DNA of 59,867 bases from Verrucomicrobiota bacterium (GCA_963205455.1 CAUJJL010000009.1:1-59867); one strand, 5' to 3'. Shown: positions 25,803-35,522, counted from the stretch's first letter. Notes: a model not told the origin generated them from the letters alone. A program made the numbers and translations.

Positions 25803-25851
25803 AAAAAATCAGTCGGCATACTCTCCCCGACGCCCGAGAGCGGTATGCCGA
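25803..25851 (-). terminator. Probable dgt terminator
   Basis: On the minus strand the arms TCGGCATAC (25851-25843) and GTATGCCGA (25821-25813) form a 9-bp perfect stem around a smaller TCTC/GAGA stem, followed by CTGATTTTTTAG. It lies about 100 bp past the dgt stop and reads as a rho-independent terminator in that direction. Confidence 0.5.
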
Positions 25852-25951
25852 AATTGCAGCGATGAAGGGCGGTTACTCGATCCGCTGGTTGTGTCGGGCT
25901 TGCCTCGATTCAGGGGACAGAGAAACCGGTATCCCAGCGATTGCGCGATAT

Positions 25952-27220
25952 TCAACTCAGGTCGCGGATGCTGCCGAACTCGGCGTCGAAGAGTCGTCGG
26001 TAGGTGCGCACGATCATTCCATCCGTGAGCCCGGCGAGCCAGTCGCAGATCTGCCGGGCCTTGGCTGCGTGGTCTGGGGCGACTTCGATGAGTCTGCCGA
26101 CCTGCGGGGGGAGGACGCGTATGGTGCGCCGTCCCCGATCGACGTAATTTGACCAGGCCGATTGCCACAGGTCGATCAGCACGCGGCGCGCCTTGTGTTC
26201 CATCTGCTGAAGCTGGGGGCTTTCGAAGATGATGTCATTGGCCATGCGCTTGTAGAATGCGGCCTCATGCTGTGCGGAGTCTGTCACCACGAGTTCGAAC
26301 CGGTAGCGCCTGCTCAGGTCCGACATGAAGCATGATCTGGTTCTCAGGCGGCAGCCCGTGATGAATGTGCCGATTTTCTGGGAGAAGGTGAACTCGAGCC
26401 TGTCAGAGCGGATCGCGGTGAGCAGGGTGTCGATCCAGTTCTGTTCCGCGGCGCCGATGCCGATGCCCGAAGCCCAGCGCTCGATGCGATCAATCGTCAG
26501 GAAACCGGCTTTCACGCCGTCGACGATGTCATTCAACGAATAGGCGGCATCGTCAGCCCAATCCATGATCTGGCACTCGACGCTCTTGAACTCATTCAAT
26601 GCTTCACCCTGCTGCAGCTCCGCGGGCACCGGCCTTCCCGCAAAGACGAAAGTGCGGACAGTTTCCTGTGGGTCGTAGAGGAAGTGCCGATCCGGGGGGG
26701 CGGGGAATTCGCTGAAGAGCTTCTTGTATTTCAAGACACCGTCGAGCAGCGCACGTGTAGGCTGCATGCCCCGCACGCCGGTGCTGTCTTGATAAAGCGT
26801 ATCCGTCAGCAGGTGCAGCGTCTGGGCATTTCCCTCGAATCCGCCCCAGGGAGTCATGAGCTCCTGGAGCGTGCGTTCGCCCGAATGACCGAATGGGGGA
26901 TGTCCAAGGTCGTGAGCGAGGCACACCGCCTCGACGAGGTCGGCGTCGATGAACATCTCGCCGCTGAGAGGATCGCCGCGGGTGCGCAGGTAGTTGCAGA
27001 TGGACCTGCCAATTTGCGCCACTTCCATGGAATGCGTCAGGCGTGTGCGGTAGAAGTCGTATTCGCCGGAAAGGAAAACCTGGGTCTTGGACTGGAGCTT
27101 GCGAAAGGCATGGGCATGGATGATGCGATCGCGATCGATCTGGAACAGCGTGCGATAGTCAGGCTTGCGCCCGGATCCCCAAGTCTCGGTATCGAATCCG
27201 GTGTAAAATAGATTGCCCAT
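25952..27220 (-). CDS. dgt: Deoxyguanosinetriphosphate triphosphohydrolase (HD domain)
   Basis: This 422-residue protein has the HD-superfamily metal site: His63 (RLTHSMEVAQ), His103-Asp104 (LAHDLGHPPFGHSGE) and a later Asp in MDWADDAAYSLND. The N-terminus (DRDRIIHAHAFRKLQSKTQV) is typical of the dGTPase/SAMHD1-like group. It hydrolyses dNTPs to deoxynucleoside and triphosphate, controlling nucleotide pools and sometimes restricting phage. It is a single-gene unit, with a probable terminator downstream. Start is ATG 27220. Confidence 0.92.
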   Translation of the reverse strand: MGNLFYTGFDTETWGSGRKPDYRTLFQIDRDRIIHAHAFRKLQSKTQVFLSGEYDFYRTRLTHSMEVAQIGRSICNYLRTRGDPLSGEMFIDADLVEAVCLAHDLGHPPFGHSGERTLQELMTPWGGFEGNAQTLHLLTDTLYQDSTGVRGMQPTRALLDGVLKYKKLFSEFPAPPDRHFLYDPQETVRTFVFAGRPVPAELQQGEALNEFKSVECQIMDWADDAAYSLNDIVDGVKAGFLTIDRIERWASGIGIGAAEQNWIDTLLTAIRSDRLEFTFSQKIGTFITGCRLRTRSCFMSDLSRRYRFELVVTDSAQHEAAFYKRMANDIIFESPQLQQMEHKARRVLIDLWQSAWSNYVDRGRRTIRVLPPQVGRLIEVAPDHAAKARQICDWLAGLTDGMIVRTYRRLFDAEFGSIRDLS

Positions 27221-27433
27221 GGCGGTGAAGTCTTCCGATGGGAACGGGAAAACGGGTAGGCCGCAATGCTGCTGCGCGTGTCACCTACAGATGAGGCCGG
27301 GGTCGTTCCTGCGAGACAGGGCGCAAGGAAATCTCGTGTTCGGCAGCGAATGTGACGGGTTTCGCACCCATGCGTCAGGGGAATTATTTTCTGGGCAGTC
27401 GGCTGCCGGATTGATTGCTTGACTCATTGGGCA

Positions 27434-27739
27434 ATGCACACACCGGTCGATATTCAACTGGTTGGATCTGAAGTCGCCATCCGCTGGAACGACGGGAAGG
27501 AATCCTTTCTGTCCGGTGAGCGCCTGCGAGCAGCTTCTCCCAGCGCAGAAACGCAGGGGGAGCGTGATATTTTTGGCAACCAATACGGCGGGGGAGGCCC
27601 GAAACGTTTCGATGGGGTAAGCGTTCTCGCCTGGGAACAGATCGGGAATTACGCCCTGCGTTTCGAGTTCAGCGACGGGCACCGGACCGGACTTTACAGC
27701 TACGAATTGTTGCGCGATCTGGACGACCGACATTCTTAG
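27434..27739 (+). CDS. DUF971-domain protein
   Basis: From ATG 27434 the product is 101 residues. It ends with the family hallmark ALRFEFSDGHRTGLYSYELL, the same fold as the N-terminal domain of gamma-butyrobetaine hydroxylase. Bacterial stand-alone members are associated with iron-sulfur or scaffold functions, but no activity is established. A TTG start 15 bp upstream is possible but less likely. It lies 108 bp before hisI in the same direction. Confidence 0.85.
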   Translation: MHTPVDIQLVGSEVAIRWNDGKESFLSGERLRAASPSAETQGERDIFGNQYGGGGPKRFDGVSVLAWEQIGNYALRFEFSDGHRTGLYSYELLRDLDDRHS

Positions 27740-27847
27740 GACGCAAGTCCGTCCTGCCCATCTCGGATCTCCCTGAATCGGCGCATCCCGCGCCATCCGC
27801 CAGACGGTTTTCCACCTTGATCGCCAGTCTCCCTTGTTGAATTTACC

Positions 27848-28309
27848 ATGTCCCTCCCTTCACGAACCACCACTGCCGAGATTGAACTCGGCAGGCAGCT
27901 TCAACCGAAATTTGGGCCGGACGGCCTGATTCCCTGCATCACACAGGATGCTTCGACCGGAGAGGTCCTGATGTTCGCCTACATGAATGGCGAATCGCTC
28001 GAACACACCTTGAAGACCCGCAAGGCAACCTACTGGAGCCGTTCCCGGCAGAAACTCTGGGTGAAGGGCGAAGAGTCCGGCAATGTGCAGCTTGTCCGGG
28101 AACTCCGCACCGATTGTGATCAGGACGTCCTGCTCATCCGTGTGGATCAGACCGGTGCCGCCAACGCGTCATGCCACAATGGATACAAGAGCTGCTTCTA
28201 TCGTCGCCTGACCGATATTGAAGCTGCGGCGACAAAGGGTGACTTCTCCCTGGAGTTCACGGCCGAGCGCCTGTTTGATCCGGCCACGGTCTACAAGAAA
28301 AAGGCGTAG
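27848..28309 (+). CDS. hisI: Phosphoribosyl-AMP cyclohydrolase
   Basis: This 153-residue enzyme catalyses the third step of histidine synthesis, opening the adenine ring of phosphoribosyl-AMP in the cytosol. The magnesium site TDCDQD (88-93) and zinc ligands Cys109 ([10 protein letters not shown]) and Cys116 are present, together with [16 protein letters not shown]. There is no HisE domain, so pyrophosphohydrolase must be encoded elsewhere. It is not in a his operon here. Confidence 0.95.
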   Translation: MSLPSRTTTAEIELGRQLQPKFGPDGLIPCITQDASTGEVLMFAYMNGESLEHTLKTRKATYWSRSRQKLWVKGEESGNVQLVRELRTDCDQDVLLIRVDQTGAANASCHNGYKSCFYRRLTDIEAAATKGDFSLEFTAERLFDPATVYKKKA

Positions 28310-28341
28310 ACGCCCGGCGAATACACCCGCTCTCACCGGTT

Positions 28342-29133
28342 TCAGGTTCCCGGACCTGGGGCCAGTCCGCGCTCGCTGTCCCGCGCGAAGGCAATCATGC
28401 GCTGGAATTCGTCGCTTCCAGCGGAAGGATGCTGCGCCAGTTTTTCAAGGGCCTGGGTGCGGTTGAGACCATCGCGAAAGAGAGTTCGGAAGACCTGTTT
28501 GACGCGTTCGATCTGCTCGGGCGTGAAGCCCTTCCGCTCGAGTCCCACCTTGTTGAACGCCCGATGCACCGCGGGCTGACCATCGGCGATGAAAAACGGT
28601 GCCACATCCTGGACGACCTTGGCGTAGGCGCTGACCATCGCATAGGCGCCGATCCTGCAGAATTGGTGCACACCCGCCACGCCCCCGACCGTGGCGTGGT
28701 CCTCGACGAAGACATGGCCGGCGAGGGAGACCGAGTTGCTCATGACGATGTGATTGGCGAGCCGGCAGTCGTGCGCGATGTGGCTGTAGGCGAGAATCGC
28801 ATTGTCGTCGCCCACCACCGTGAAGTTCCCGTCGTCGGTCGCCGCGTGAACCGAAACGTATTCACGGAAAATATTGCGCGAGCCGATCTTCACACCTGGA
28901 GATCCGCCCTTGAATTTTAAGTCCTGGGTCCTGGCTCCGATGCTGGTGAACGGAAAGAGCTCGCAGTCGGCGCCGATTGTGGTGACCCCTTCAACCGACG
29001 CGTGATGATGCAGTCGGCAACGATCGCCGATGACCACGCCGGCGCCGACAAACGCGAAAGCCCCCACGTCGACATCCACGCCCAATTGCGCCGAAGGGTC
29101 GATCAAGGCGGTGGGATGAATGCGCGAGGCCAT
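28342..29133 (-). CDS. lpxA: UDP-N-acetylglucosamine acyltransferase
   Basis: This 263-residue left-handed beta-helix enzyme catalyses the first acylation of lipid A synthesis, transferring 3-hydroxyacyl from ACP to UDP-GlcNAc. Hexapeptide repeats fill residues 1-190. The catalytic base is His118 in AYSHIAHDC, and the C-terminal helical domain (RKGFTPEQIERVKQVFRTLF) is present. It lies 3 bp behind lpxC/fabZ in the same operon, the natural order for lipid A synthesis. Confidence 0.95.
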   Translation of the reverse strand: MASRIHPTALIDPSAQLGVDVDVGAFAFVGAGVVIGDRCRLHHHASVEGVTTIGADCELFPFTSIGARTQDLKFKGGSPGVKIGSRNIFREYVSVHAATDDGNFTVVGDDNAILAYSHIAHDCRLANHIVMSNSVSLAGHVFVEDHATVGGVAGVHQFCRIGAYAMVSAYAKVVQDVAPFFIADGQPAVHRAFNKVGLERKGFTPEQIERVKQVFRTLFRDGLNRTQALEKLAQHPSAGSDEFQRMIAFARDSERGLAPGPGT

Positions 29134-29136
29134 GGT

Positions 29137-30471
29137 TCAGGATTCTTCCTCGTGGTCGACCAGCGCAAACATGAGTTCGGCCGAGGATACCAGCATGCCA
29201 TCGACCGTACAGTTGCATTCGGCAGTCGCAAACTTGTCGCCGCGGGTCTTGGTCAGCTTGGCAACGATGGTGATGCGGTCGCCCGGCCGCACCGGTTTGC
29301 GGAATTTCACCCGGTCGGCGCTCATGAAAAACGCGGTGCGCCCGTCGCTTGTTGAGCGCCGCAGCATCAGCACACCGGCAGCCTGGGCCATGGACTCGAG
29401 CTGGAGCACACCCGGCATGACCGGATTGCCGGGGAAGTGACCCTGGAAAAAGGGCTCGTTGATCGTCACGTTCTTGATCGCAACGAGTTCGTCGTCGCCG
29501 CGGAACTCGGTGACGCGGTCGATCAGGAAAAACGGGTAGCGGTGCGGCAGCGCCTCGAGCAGGCGGCGGATGTCCAAGGCCGTTTCCGTCGGACTGACCG
29601 AAGCTGCAGTACCGGCCTTCTTTTTTCCCGAAGGCTTGGATGTCTGCTGCATGCGCTCGAAAAGTGCACGCGTAAGCTCGGCGTTGAGTTGGTGTCCGGG
29701 GCAGGTGGCGACGAGATGCGCCTTCAATGGCATGCCAAGGAGCACGATGTCACCGATGATATCGAGAATCTTGTGGCGGACAAACTCGTCCTTGAATCGC
29801 AGGGGCTCCTTGGAAAGGATCGTCCCGCCCTTGATGACGATGGCGGCGTCGAGGCTGCCGCCGCGGATCTTCCCGAGTTTGAGGAGTTCCTCGATGTCCT
29901 CGTAGATGGTGAACGTCCGTGCTCCGGCGATTTGTGCGATATAGGTTTCGGGGTCGATCTCGATCGAGAGATGCTGCGTGTGGTAGCCGCGATCGTCTGT
30001 CGAAGTGCAGGTGATCTTGAGACCGTCGTGAGGCAGGGCGACAATGGAGCGATTGCCCTTGATGACGGAGAGCGGGGCGTCGAGCCGGTAGTAGGCCCGT
30101 TCCTTGTCCTGTTCGACCGGCTCGCCCTCCATGATGAGATTGACGAAGGGACGCGCGGATCCGTCGAGGATCGGAGGCTCCGCGGCATTCATTTCGATCA
30201 CGACATTGTCGATGCCGCAGCCGTGGAGAGCGCTGAGCACATGCTCCACCAGGTTGATCTTGGCGTGTCCCTCCTGGACCGTCGTGTTGCGTACGAGGTC
30301 GCCCACAAGTTCGATGCGTGGCCGGATCTCGGGGCTGCCGTGCAGATCGGTGCGCCGAAAAACCAAACCGTGGTTCGCAGGTGCAGGCTTGAAAGTGAGC
30401 TGCACCGGTGAACCGGAATGCAGACCGGTGCCTGTAACGGAGACGGCGCGCGCGAGCGTGCGTTGTTTCAT
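29137..30471 (-). CDS. lpxC/fabZ: Bifunctional LpxC deacetylase / FabZ dehydratase fusion
   Basis: In this 444-residue fusion, residues 1-275 are LpxC (UDP-3-O-acyl-GlcNAc deacetylase), with zinc ligands His77, His233, Asp237 and catalytic-loop His260. A lysine- and serine-rich linker spans about 276-298. Residues 300-444 are FabZ (3-hydroxyacyl-ACP dehydratase), with catalytic His345 ([11 protein letters not shown]) and Glu359. Both active sites look complete. Such fusions are known in Bacteroidetes and some related groups. The fusion links use of 3-hydroxyacyl-ACP for lipid A with its diversion into fatty acids. It is divergent from efp. Confidence 0.95.
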   Translation of the reverse strand: MKQRTLARAVSVTGTGLHSGSPVQLTFKPAPANHGLVFRRTDLHGSPEIRPRIELVGDLVRNTTVQEGHAKINLVEHVLSALHGCGIDNVVIEMNAAEPPILDGSARPFVNLIMEGEPVEQDKERAYYRLDAPLSVIKGNRSIVALPHDGLKITCTSTDDRGYHTQHLSIEIDPETYIAQIAGARTFTIYEDIEELLKLGKIRGGSLDAAIVIKGGTILSKEPLRFKDEFVRHKILDIIGDIVLLGMPLKAHLVATCPGHQLNAELTRALFERMQQTSKPSGKKKAGTAASVSPTETALDIRRLLEALPHRYPFFLIDRVTEFRGDDELVAIKNVTINEPFFQGHFPGNPVMPGVLQLESMAQAAGVLMLRRSTSDGRTAFFMSADRVKFRKPVRPGDRITIVAKLTKTRGDKFATAECNCTVDGMLVSSAELMFALVDHEEES

Positions 30472-30601
30472 AGAGAAGGTTGCAAGAGTGACGAAGTGAC
30501 CTCGGAAAGCGCAAGCGCGGAGGATGCTCGGCAGGGTCTATGCGTCGACGCCAGTTGTGGGATCGGGTAGGGTGGTCACGCAGCCCTGCCAAGTGGAATC
30601 C

Positions 30602-30641
30602 TTGACATGGGTACTGAACAAAGGGTATTTCGATACCCTTT
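30602..30641 (+). promoter_or_regulatory. efp promoter with overlapping perfect palindrome
   Basis: TTGACA at 30602-30607 is a consensus -35, with a GTATTT/TATTTC -10 candidate 17-18 bp downstream. The -10 is embedded in a 9-bp inverted repeat, AAAGGGTAT (30620-30628) and ATACCCTTT (30633-30641), with a TTCG loop. It lies 21 bp before the efp start. It could be an operator or, if transcribed, a UUCG-capped hairpin. Confidence 0.6.
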
Positions 30642-30662
30642 TAACTCGATTCATCCAAGCCC

Positions 30663-31220
30663 ATGCCCGCAGCCAACGACATCCGCAAAGGCCAAGTCAT
30701 CAAATTCAACGGCGAACCTCACCTCGTCATGGAAACCCAGCACCGGACTCCCGGTAACCTGCGCGCATTTGTGCAGATCAAGATGAGGAACCTGCGATAC
30801 GGAAAGGCGCTCGACCAGCGATTTGCATCGACGGACACCATTGAAGTGCTGCCTACCGATCGCCGCTCCCTGGAATTCAGCTATGCGGATCGCGATACCT
30901 ATGCGTTTATCGACCCGGAAAGCTTTGATCAGATCGAATTGAGCGAAGGGACCCTGGGCGACGTAAAGAACTACCTGACGGCGGGCGGCAAGGTGGATGT
31001 CCTCTTTGTTGACGAAAAGCCACTCTCAGTGGACCTGCCGTCGGCAGTGAACCTCAAGATCGTGGAAAGTGCCGAGGGAGTTAAGGGCGATACTGCCAGC
31101 AATGTCCAGAAGCCCGCCAAATTGGAAACCGGGCTTGTTGTTCAGGTTCCGCTCTTCATCAAGGAAGGCGAAGTCATCCGCGTCAGTACGGCAGACGGGA
31201 GTTACCTGGGCCGCGCCTGA
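30663..31220 (+). CDS. efp: Translation elongation factor P
   Basis: This 185-residue protein has the three EF-P beta-barrels. It rescues ribosomes stalled at polyproline. The loop that reaches the peptidyl-transferase centre reads RTPGNLRAF (28-36). Against E. coli PGKGQAF, the modified Lys34 is replaced by Asn32 here, so neither lysine (EpmA) nor the arginine (EarP) type of modification applies directly. The C-terminal barrel ends TADGSYLGRA. A terminator follows 100 bp downstream. Confidence 0.94.
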   Translation: MPAANDIRKGQVIKFNGEPHLVMETQHRTPGNLRAFVQIKMRNLRYGKALDQRFASTDTIEVLPTDRRSLEFSYADRDTYAFIDPESFDQIELSEGTLGDVKNYLTAGGKVDVLFVDEKPLSVDLPSAVNLKIVESAEGVKGDTASNVQKPAKLETGLVVQVPLFIKEGEVIRVSTADGSYLGRA

Positions 31221-31323
31221 ATCCAAGCAATCGGAAAGGGACGGCAGCGCGAAGCAGCTCTTGCTGGTGTTTGCGACTGTAGTTGGCTCGACGCAACCGA
31301 TCCCGGGCCTGATCCAGAAAAAA

Positions 31324-31350
31324 GCCGACCTGCGAAGGTCGGCCTTTTTT
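31324..31350. terminator. Bidirectional terminator between efp and deoA
   Basis: GCCGACCT (31324-31331) pairs with AGGTCGGC (31336-31343) over a 4-nt loop. The hairpin is preceded by AAAAAA and followed by CTTTTTT, so it can stop transcription from efp on one strand and deoA on the other. Confidence 0.9.
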
Positions 31351-31378
31351 GAAGCGTGGGCTGAAAGGACGGGCCTGA

Positions 31379-32722
31379 TCAGGCAACCCGTTCCACCACC
31401 AGAGGCGGAGGGGTGGGACGTTTCGGGGCGAGACGGTAGGCGTCCTTGAAATAGTTCAGGGCCTGCTCGAGCTTGGATTCGTCATTGTAGTGAATCATCA
31501 TGAGCGGCTCGCCCTGCTTCACCTGGGTGCCGACCTTGCGGATTTCAGATACACCGACGGCATAGTCGATCTTGTCGCCCGCCGCGTTCTTGCCCGCGCC
31601 GAGAATGTGAACACCGTGCGCGATCATGGCCGCGTTGATTGTGTGAACATATCCCCGCTTCGGTGCCGGCAGCTTGCGAATGTGCCGGGCCTGCGTGAAC
31701 TTTTCGGGATGATCGATGTAGGTGGTGTCGCCTCCCTGCGCCTTGACGAGTTCCTTTAGCTTTTCGAGGGCGCTGCCATCGGTCAGGTGCCGTTCGACGG
31801 TTTGTTTTGCAGAGAGAGTTGAACCTGCGACGCCTGCGAGTCTTACAATTTCCATGCCGAGCTTGAGCACGAGTTCCTTGATGTCCTCGGGGCCGCCGCC
31901 CTTCAGGAGCTGGATGGCCTCCTTGATTTCGAGAGCGGTGCCGACCGAATCGCCGAGAGGCTGGTTCATATCGGTGACGAGCGCGACGCAACGGCGCTTC
32001 ATGGAACGTCCCACCCGCGTCATGGAGCGCGCGAGCTGTTTGGCCTGCTCCAGATCCTTGATGAAGGATCCGTTGCCCCACTTTACGTCGATGACGAGCC
32101 CCTCCGAACCTTCGGCAAGTTTCTTGGAAAGGACGGAACCCGTGATGAGTGGAAGACTTGGAATCGTGCCCGTCTCCTTGCGAAGTTCGTAGAGCTTGGC
32201 GTCAGCGGGTGCGAGGTCTTCGGACTGGGCAATGATGGCGCCGTTTATGCGGGCGAGCTGGCCGACAAACTGTTCGTTGGACAGGTGCGCCTTGAAGCCT
32301 GGGATGGAGGCGAGCTTGTCCAGGGTGTTGATCACGTAGTCGTGTTCGACACCGCACATCATGGGAACCACAACGCCCGCGGCCATTGCGAGGGGGACGA
32401 GGACCAATGAGGTCTTATCGCCGATTCCACCGGTCGCAAACTTGTCGATCTTCGGTTTGGCAATTCCGGAGAGGTCGATCACCTCGCCTGAAAGCATCAT
32501 TTCTTCCGTCAGATCCGCAGTTTCCTGGGCGGACATTCCCTGAAAATAGATCGCCATCGCCAGCGCGGCGAGTTGGTGCTGGGGCATCTCACCATCAAGG
32601 GTGCTGTCTATGAGGTAGCGAACCTCATCCTTGGTGAATTCTCCGCCGTCTCGTTTCTTTTCGATCAGGAATTCAAAGCTTGGCTTGATAAACCTCCGTG
32701 GAGGGATGTTGCGTTTCGTCAT
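31379..32722 (-). CDS. deoA: Thymidine/pyrimidine-nucleoside phosphorylase
   Basis: From ATG 32722 (MTKRNIPPRRFIKPSFEFL) the product is 447 residues. The family signature KIDKFATGGIGDKTSLVL and the phosphate and nucleoside site residues are present, plus the C-terminal pyrimidine-nucleoside phosphorylase domain (RGYVHTINAAMIAHGVHILG). It cleaves thymidine or uridine with phosphate, giving base and (deoxy)ribose-1-phosphate. The frame is open 50 codons further upstream without a plausible start. It is divergent from argS. Confidence 0.93.
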   Translation of the reverse strand: MTKRNIPPRRFIKPSFEFLIEKKRDGGEFTKDEVRYLIDSTLDGEMPQHQLAALAMAIYFQGMSAQETADLTEEMMLSGEVIDLSGIAKPKIDKFATGGIGDKTSLVLVPLAMAAGVVVPMMCGVEHDYVINTLDKLASIPGFKAHLSNEQFVGQLARINGAIIAQSEDLAPADAKLYELRKETGTIPSLPLITGSVLSKKLAEGSEGLVIDVKWGNGSFIKDLEQAKQLARSMTRVGRSMKRRCVALVTDMNQPLGDSVGTALEIKEAIQLLKGGGPEDIKELVLKLGMEIVRLAGVAGSTLSAKQTVERHLTDGSALEKLKELVKAQGGDTTYIDHPEKFTQARHIRKLPAPKRGYVHTINAAMIAHGVHILGAGKNAAGDKIDYAVGVSEIRKVGTQVKQGEPLMMIHYNDESKLEQALNYFKDAYRLAPKRPTPPPLVVERVA

Positions 32723-32895
32723 TGTGCGTGTGAATAACTCGTCGCGGCCCGTGAGCCGGAAAAGTTTACGAGCCAACCATTCCCAGCTGTATTGTCGAGC
32801 CAAAACGGCTCGTGATGCCGTGGTCTTGCGCAGAGAAAGGCGCACAGCCTGGGGAGATCTCGCTTGCCGCATTGGGCGGGATTCGTGTCGTTGAA

Positions 32896-34653
32896 ATGAT
32901 GCACGTGTCTTTCCAGGTTTCGGCCGATCTCAATGAAGCCTTTCTATCCGCCGCGAAGTCGGCGGGGCTAGAGAGCACCTTCGATCCCGAGATCCGCACC
33001 GCTGATCCGCGGCACGGCGACTTCCAAGTCAATGGGGTTCTGGGATATGCAAAGTCGGTGAAGGCGAATCCCCGGGCGCTTGCGGAGAAGATCACCCAGC
33101 AGCTAACCACCGAATTTAGGAGTCAATTCGACGCATCCATCGCCGGGCCTGGTTTTATCAACGTTCGGCTGAAACCGGAATTGCTACTCTCTTGGCTGCG
33201 CGAGTATTCGACTGCGGGGCAGTTGAGGCAGGGAGCTTCAGGAATCTATCATGGGCAACGCTACGTGGTGGATTTTAGTTCACCCAACACCGCCAAACAA
33301 CTGCATGTCGGGCACATCCGAGGCATGGTCATTGGCGAGGCTATCTGCCGATTGCTGGCGTTTTGCGGGGCGGAAGTGATTCGTGACAATCACATTGGCG
33401 ATTGGGGCACGCAGTTCGGAAAGTTGATTTGGGGGTACAAGCACCTGCGCAACGACGAAGCCCTGAAGGTGGACCCCCTTGAAGAGCTGGAGCGGATTTA
33501 CAAGGCGGCTGATGCAGCTGCAAAGGAGGATCCTGCGACGTTGGAGGCTGTCCGGGCGGAACTCGTCAAGCTTCAGGCGGGGGACGCCGAAAACAGGGCG
33601 CTTTGGGAGAAAATCACCGCAATCAGTTCGGGGGCGTTCGAGGAAATTTACCGAAAACTCGGGATCCATTTCGATTACCAGCTTGGAGAGAGTTTCTACA
33701 ACGATCGGCTTGCCCAAGTGTACGACGAATTGACGCGGGCGGGTCTCGCCACGATGTCGGAAGGCGCCCTCGTGGTGTTTCACCCGGAACATCCCCGCTT
33801 CAAAGAACAGCCTTTCATCATTCGCAAATCCGATGGCGCGGCGAATTATGCCTCCACCGATCTGGCGACGATGCTGTATCGGGTTGAGCACTTCAAAGCG
33901 GATGCGATCGCAATTCTCACCGACGCCCGGCAGACGGATCACTTTGAGCAGCTCTGGTTGACGACGAAGAAATGGTTCGCGGCAACGAAGAGGCCCTTGC
34001 CCCAGTTTCAGCACGTTTCCTTTGGCTCGATTCTTGGCGAGGATGGAAAGGCGATCAAGACCCGCTCCGGTGACCCGATCAAGCTGGCATCGTTGCTTTC
34101 CGAGGCGGTGGAACGCGCCTATCGGATCGTGTCCGACAAGTCACCTGACTTGCCGGAGGACGATCGTCGCGAAATCGCCGCTGCCGTGGGTATCGGCGCC
34201 GTGCGCTATGCCGATCTTTCCCAAAATCGGAGCAGCGACTATGTCTTCTCCTGGGACAAGATCCTGTCGTTTGAAGGCAATACCGCTCCCTACCTCCTGT
34301 ATGCGGTAACGCGTATTCGTTCGATCTTTCGAAAGCTCGACCTGGACCCCTCAGAGGTGGGTGCGTGCCCTGAAGCAACGGCACCCGAAACAGAGGCTGA
34401 ACTTGCATTGGCGCGCAAGCTGATCGGATTCGCAAGCGTCCTCGAGCTCACCACCCAACAATTGCGACCGCACTATCTCTGCGGCTACCTTTACGAACTG
34501 GCGGGGGCATTCAGTGCCTTTTACACCGTCGATAAAGTGATCATCGACGACCCGGCGGTTCGTGCCCGCAGGGTGCTGCTTTGCGCCCGGACGCTGCTTG
34601 TTCTCGAGGAGGGATTGCACCTTCTTGGACTTCAGACGCTCCAGCGCATGTAA
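32896..34653 (+). CDS. argS: Arginyl-tRNA synthetase
   Basis: The product is 585 residues from ATG 32896 (an adjacent ATG at 32899 is equally good). This class I synthetase has the HIGH-type motif HVGHIRG, an N-terminal additional domain (1-110), the KMSKS-equivalent loop GEDGKAIKTRSGD and a DALR anticodon-binding domain at the C-terminus ending LLGLQTLQRM. The open frame continues 28 codons upstream without a better start. The following GYF gene begins 105 bp later on the same strand. Confidence 0.96.
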   Translation: MMHVSFQVSADLNEAFLSAAKSAGLESTFDPEIRTADPRHGDFQVNGVLGYAKSVKANPRALAEKITQQLTTEFRSQFDASIAGPGFINVRLKPELLLSWLREYSTAGQLRQGASGIYHGQRYVVDFSSPNTAKQLHVGHIRGMVIGEAICRLLAFCGAEVIRDNHIGDWGTQFGKLIWGYKHLRNDEALKVDPLEELERIYKAADAAAKEDPATLEAVRAELVKLQAGDAENRALWEKITAISSGAFEEIYRKLGIHFDYQLGESFYNDRLAQVYDELTRAGLATMSEGALVVFHPEHPRFKEQPFIIRKSDGAANYASTDLATMLYRVEHFKADAIAILTDARQTDHFEQLWLTTKKWFAATKRPLPQFQHVSFGSILGEDGKAIKTRSGDPIKLASLLSEAVERAYRIVSDKSPDLPEDDRREIAAAVGIGAVRYADLSQNRSSDYVFSWDKILSFEGNTAPYLLYAVTRIRSIFRKLDLDPSEVGACPEATAPETEAELALARKLIGFASVLELTTQQLRPHYLCGYLYELAGAFSAFYTVDKVIIDDPAVRARRVLLCARTLLVLEEGLHLLGLQTLQRM

Positions 34654-34757
34654 TCGCATGGGGTATCCACCTCACTCGGGGATACGGCAGTGTATCGATT
34701 GGTGTCAAAAGAGCCTTGCCGCAGGCCTTTCGTCTTCGCAGCATTTTCAGCAAACCG

Positions 34758-35510
34758 ATGGCCACGCAGGAGTTTTATATCCGTGCCGCGACCGAAACCG
34801 ACGCGCGAGGTCCCTTTACCTTGGAACAATTGACCTCGCTTGCGGAAGCCGGTCAGGTTTCTCCGGCGACCCTCTATTACGACGCGTCGACCGAGCAATG
34901 GGCGACAATCGATTCCAATGCCGAGGTGCTTGCGGCACTTTTCCCGGAGAAAAAGCGCCTGCGCATGAAGCCGAAGGATCTTCCGGGCGTGGGGAGCAGC
35001 GACAAATCGGCGGATCCCATCACGGTCGATGACATGCTGCTGGCTGCAGAAGGGAAGACCGCGGACACGCGTGAGCGCTCGGATCCGATAGAAACCCAGC
35101 TTCGAGCAGCCCGGATCGGCATGTGGGCATTGATCGCGCTTCTGCTTGCGAGCGCGGCTTCGCTCGTATTGTCCCGCCCGTCAATCGATCTCCTGATCGA
35201 GAAGGATTTCCAGGCATTGCTTGCCCAGCCTTTCGCGATTCTTGGAGCCATCGATCTCTTCTTTGCAGTGATGCTCGTGCTTCAGATGGTGAGCCTGTAT
35301 TCGCTCATTCGATTCAGGATCATTTTCGGCCTGGGGTTCATAGGGTTCATATTGTGGTCTCAGGGTGACGTGGTGCCGATGATCGCGCTGGCGGTGGCGT
35401 CTGTGGGGATGTATTTCTGCACCATCTTTGTGTCCTACGTGCCCCTTGCCGTGGCAATTGCGGCAGGCTTTACGGGCATGGCAGGCTTTGCGTATTTCAT
35501 GCTTGGCTAG
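34758..35510 (+). CDS. GYF_2-domain (DUF4339) membrane protein
   Basis: From ATG 34758 the product is 250 residues. The N-terminal 60 residues (FYIRAATETDARGPFTLEQL ... LYYDASTEQWATI) are a GYF_2-type domain predicted to bind proline-rich peptides. About four to five hydrophobic segments follow from residue 117 to the end (MWALIALLLASAASLVL, LGAIDLFFAVMLVLQMV, LGFIGFILW and others). It lies 12 bp before the YihY-family gene and is probably co-transcribed. Its role is unknown; the layout suggests a membrane-anchored protein-interaction module. Confidence 0.8.
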   Translation: MATQEFYIRAATETDARGPFTLEQLTSLAEAGQVSPATLYYDASTEQWATIDSNAEVLAALFPEKKRLRMKPKDLPGVGSSDKSADPITVDDMLLAAEGKTADTRERSDPIETQLRAARIGMWALIALLLASAASLVLSRPSIDLLIEKDFQALLAQPFAILGAIDLFFAVMLVLQMVSLYSLIRFRIIFGLGFIGFILWSQGDVVPMIALAVASVGMYFCTIFVSYVPLAVAIAAGFTGMAGFAYFMLG

Positions 35511-35522
35511 AGGAGCGGGGCC

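Noticed and set aside
29437..30411. 324-residue plus-strand open frame
   Set aside because: Antisense to lpxC/fabZ, whose active-site residues are all conserved.
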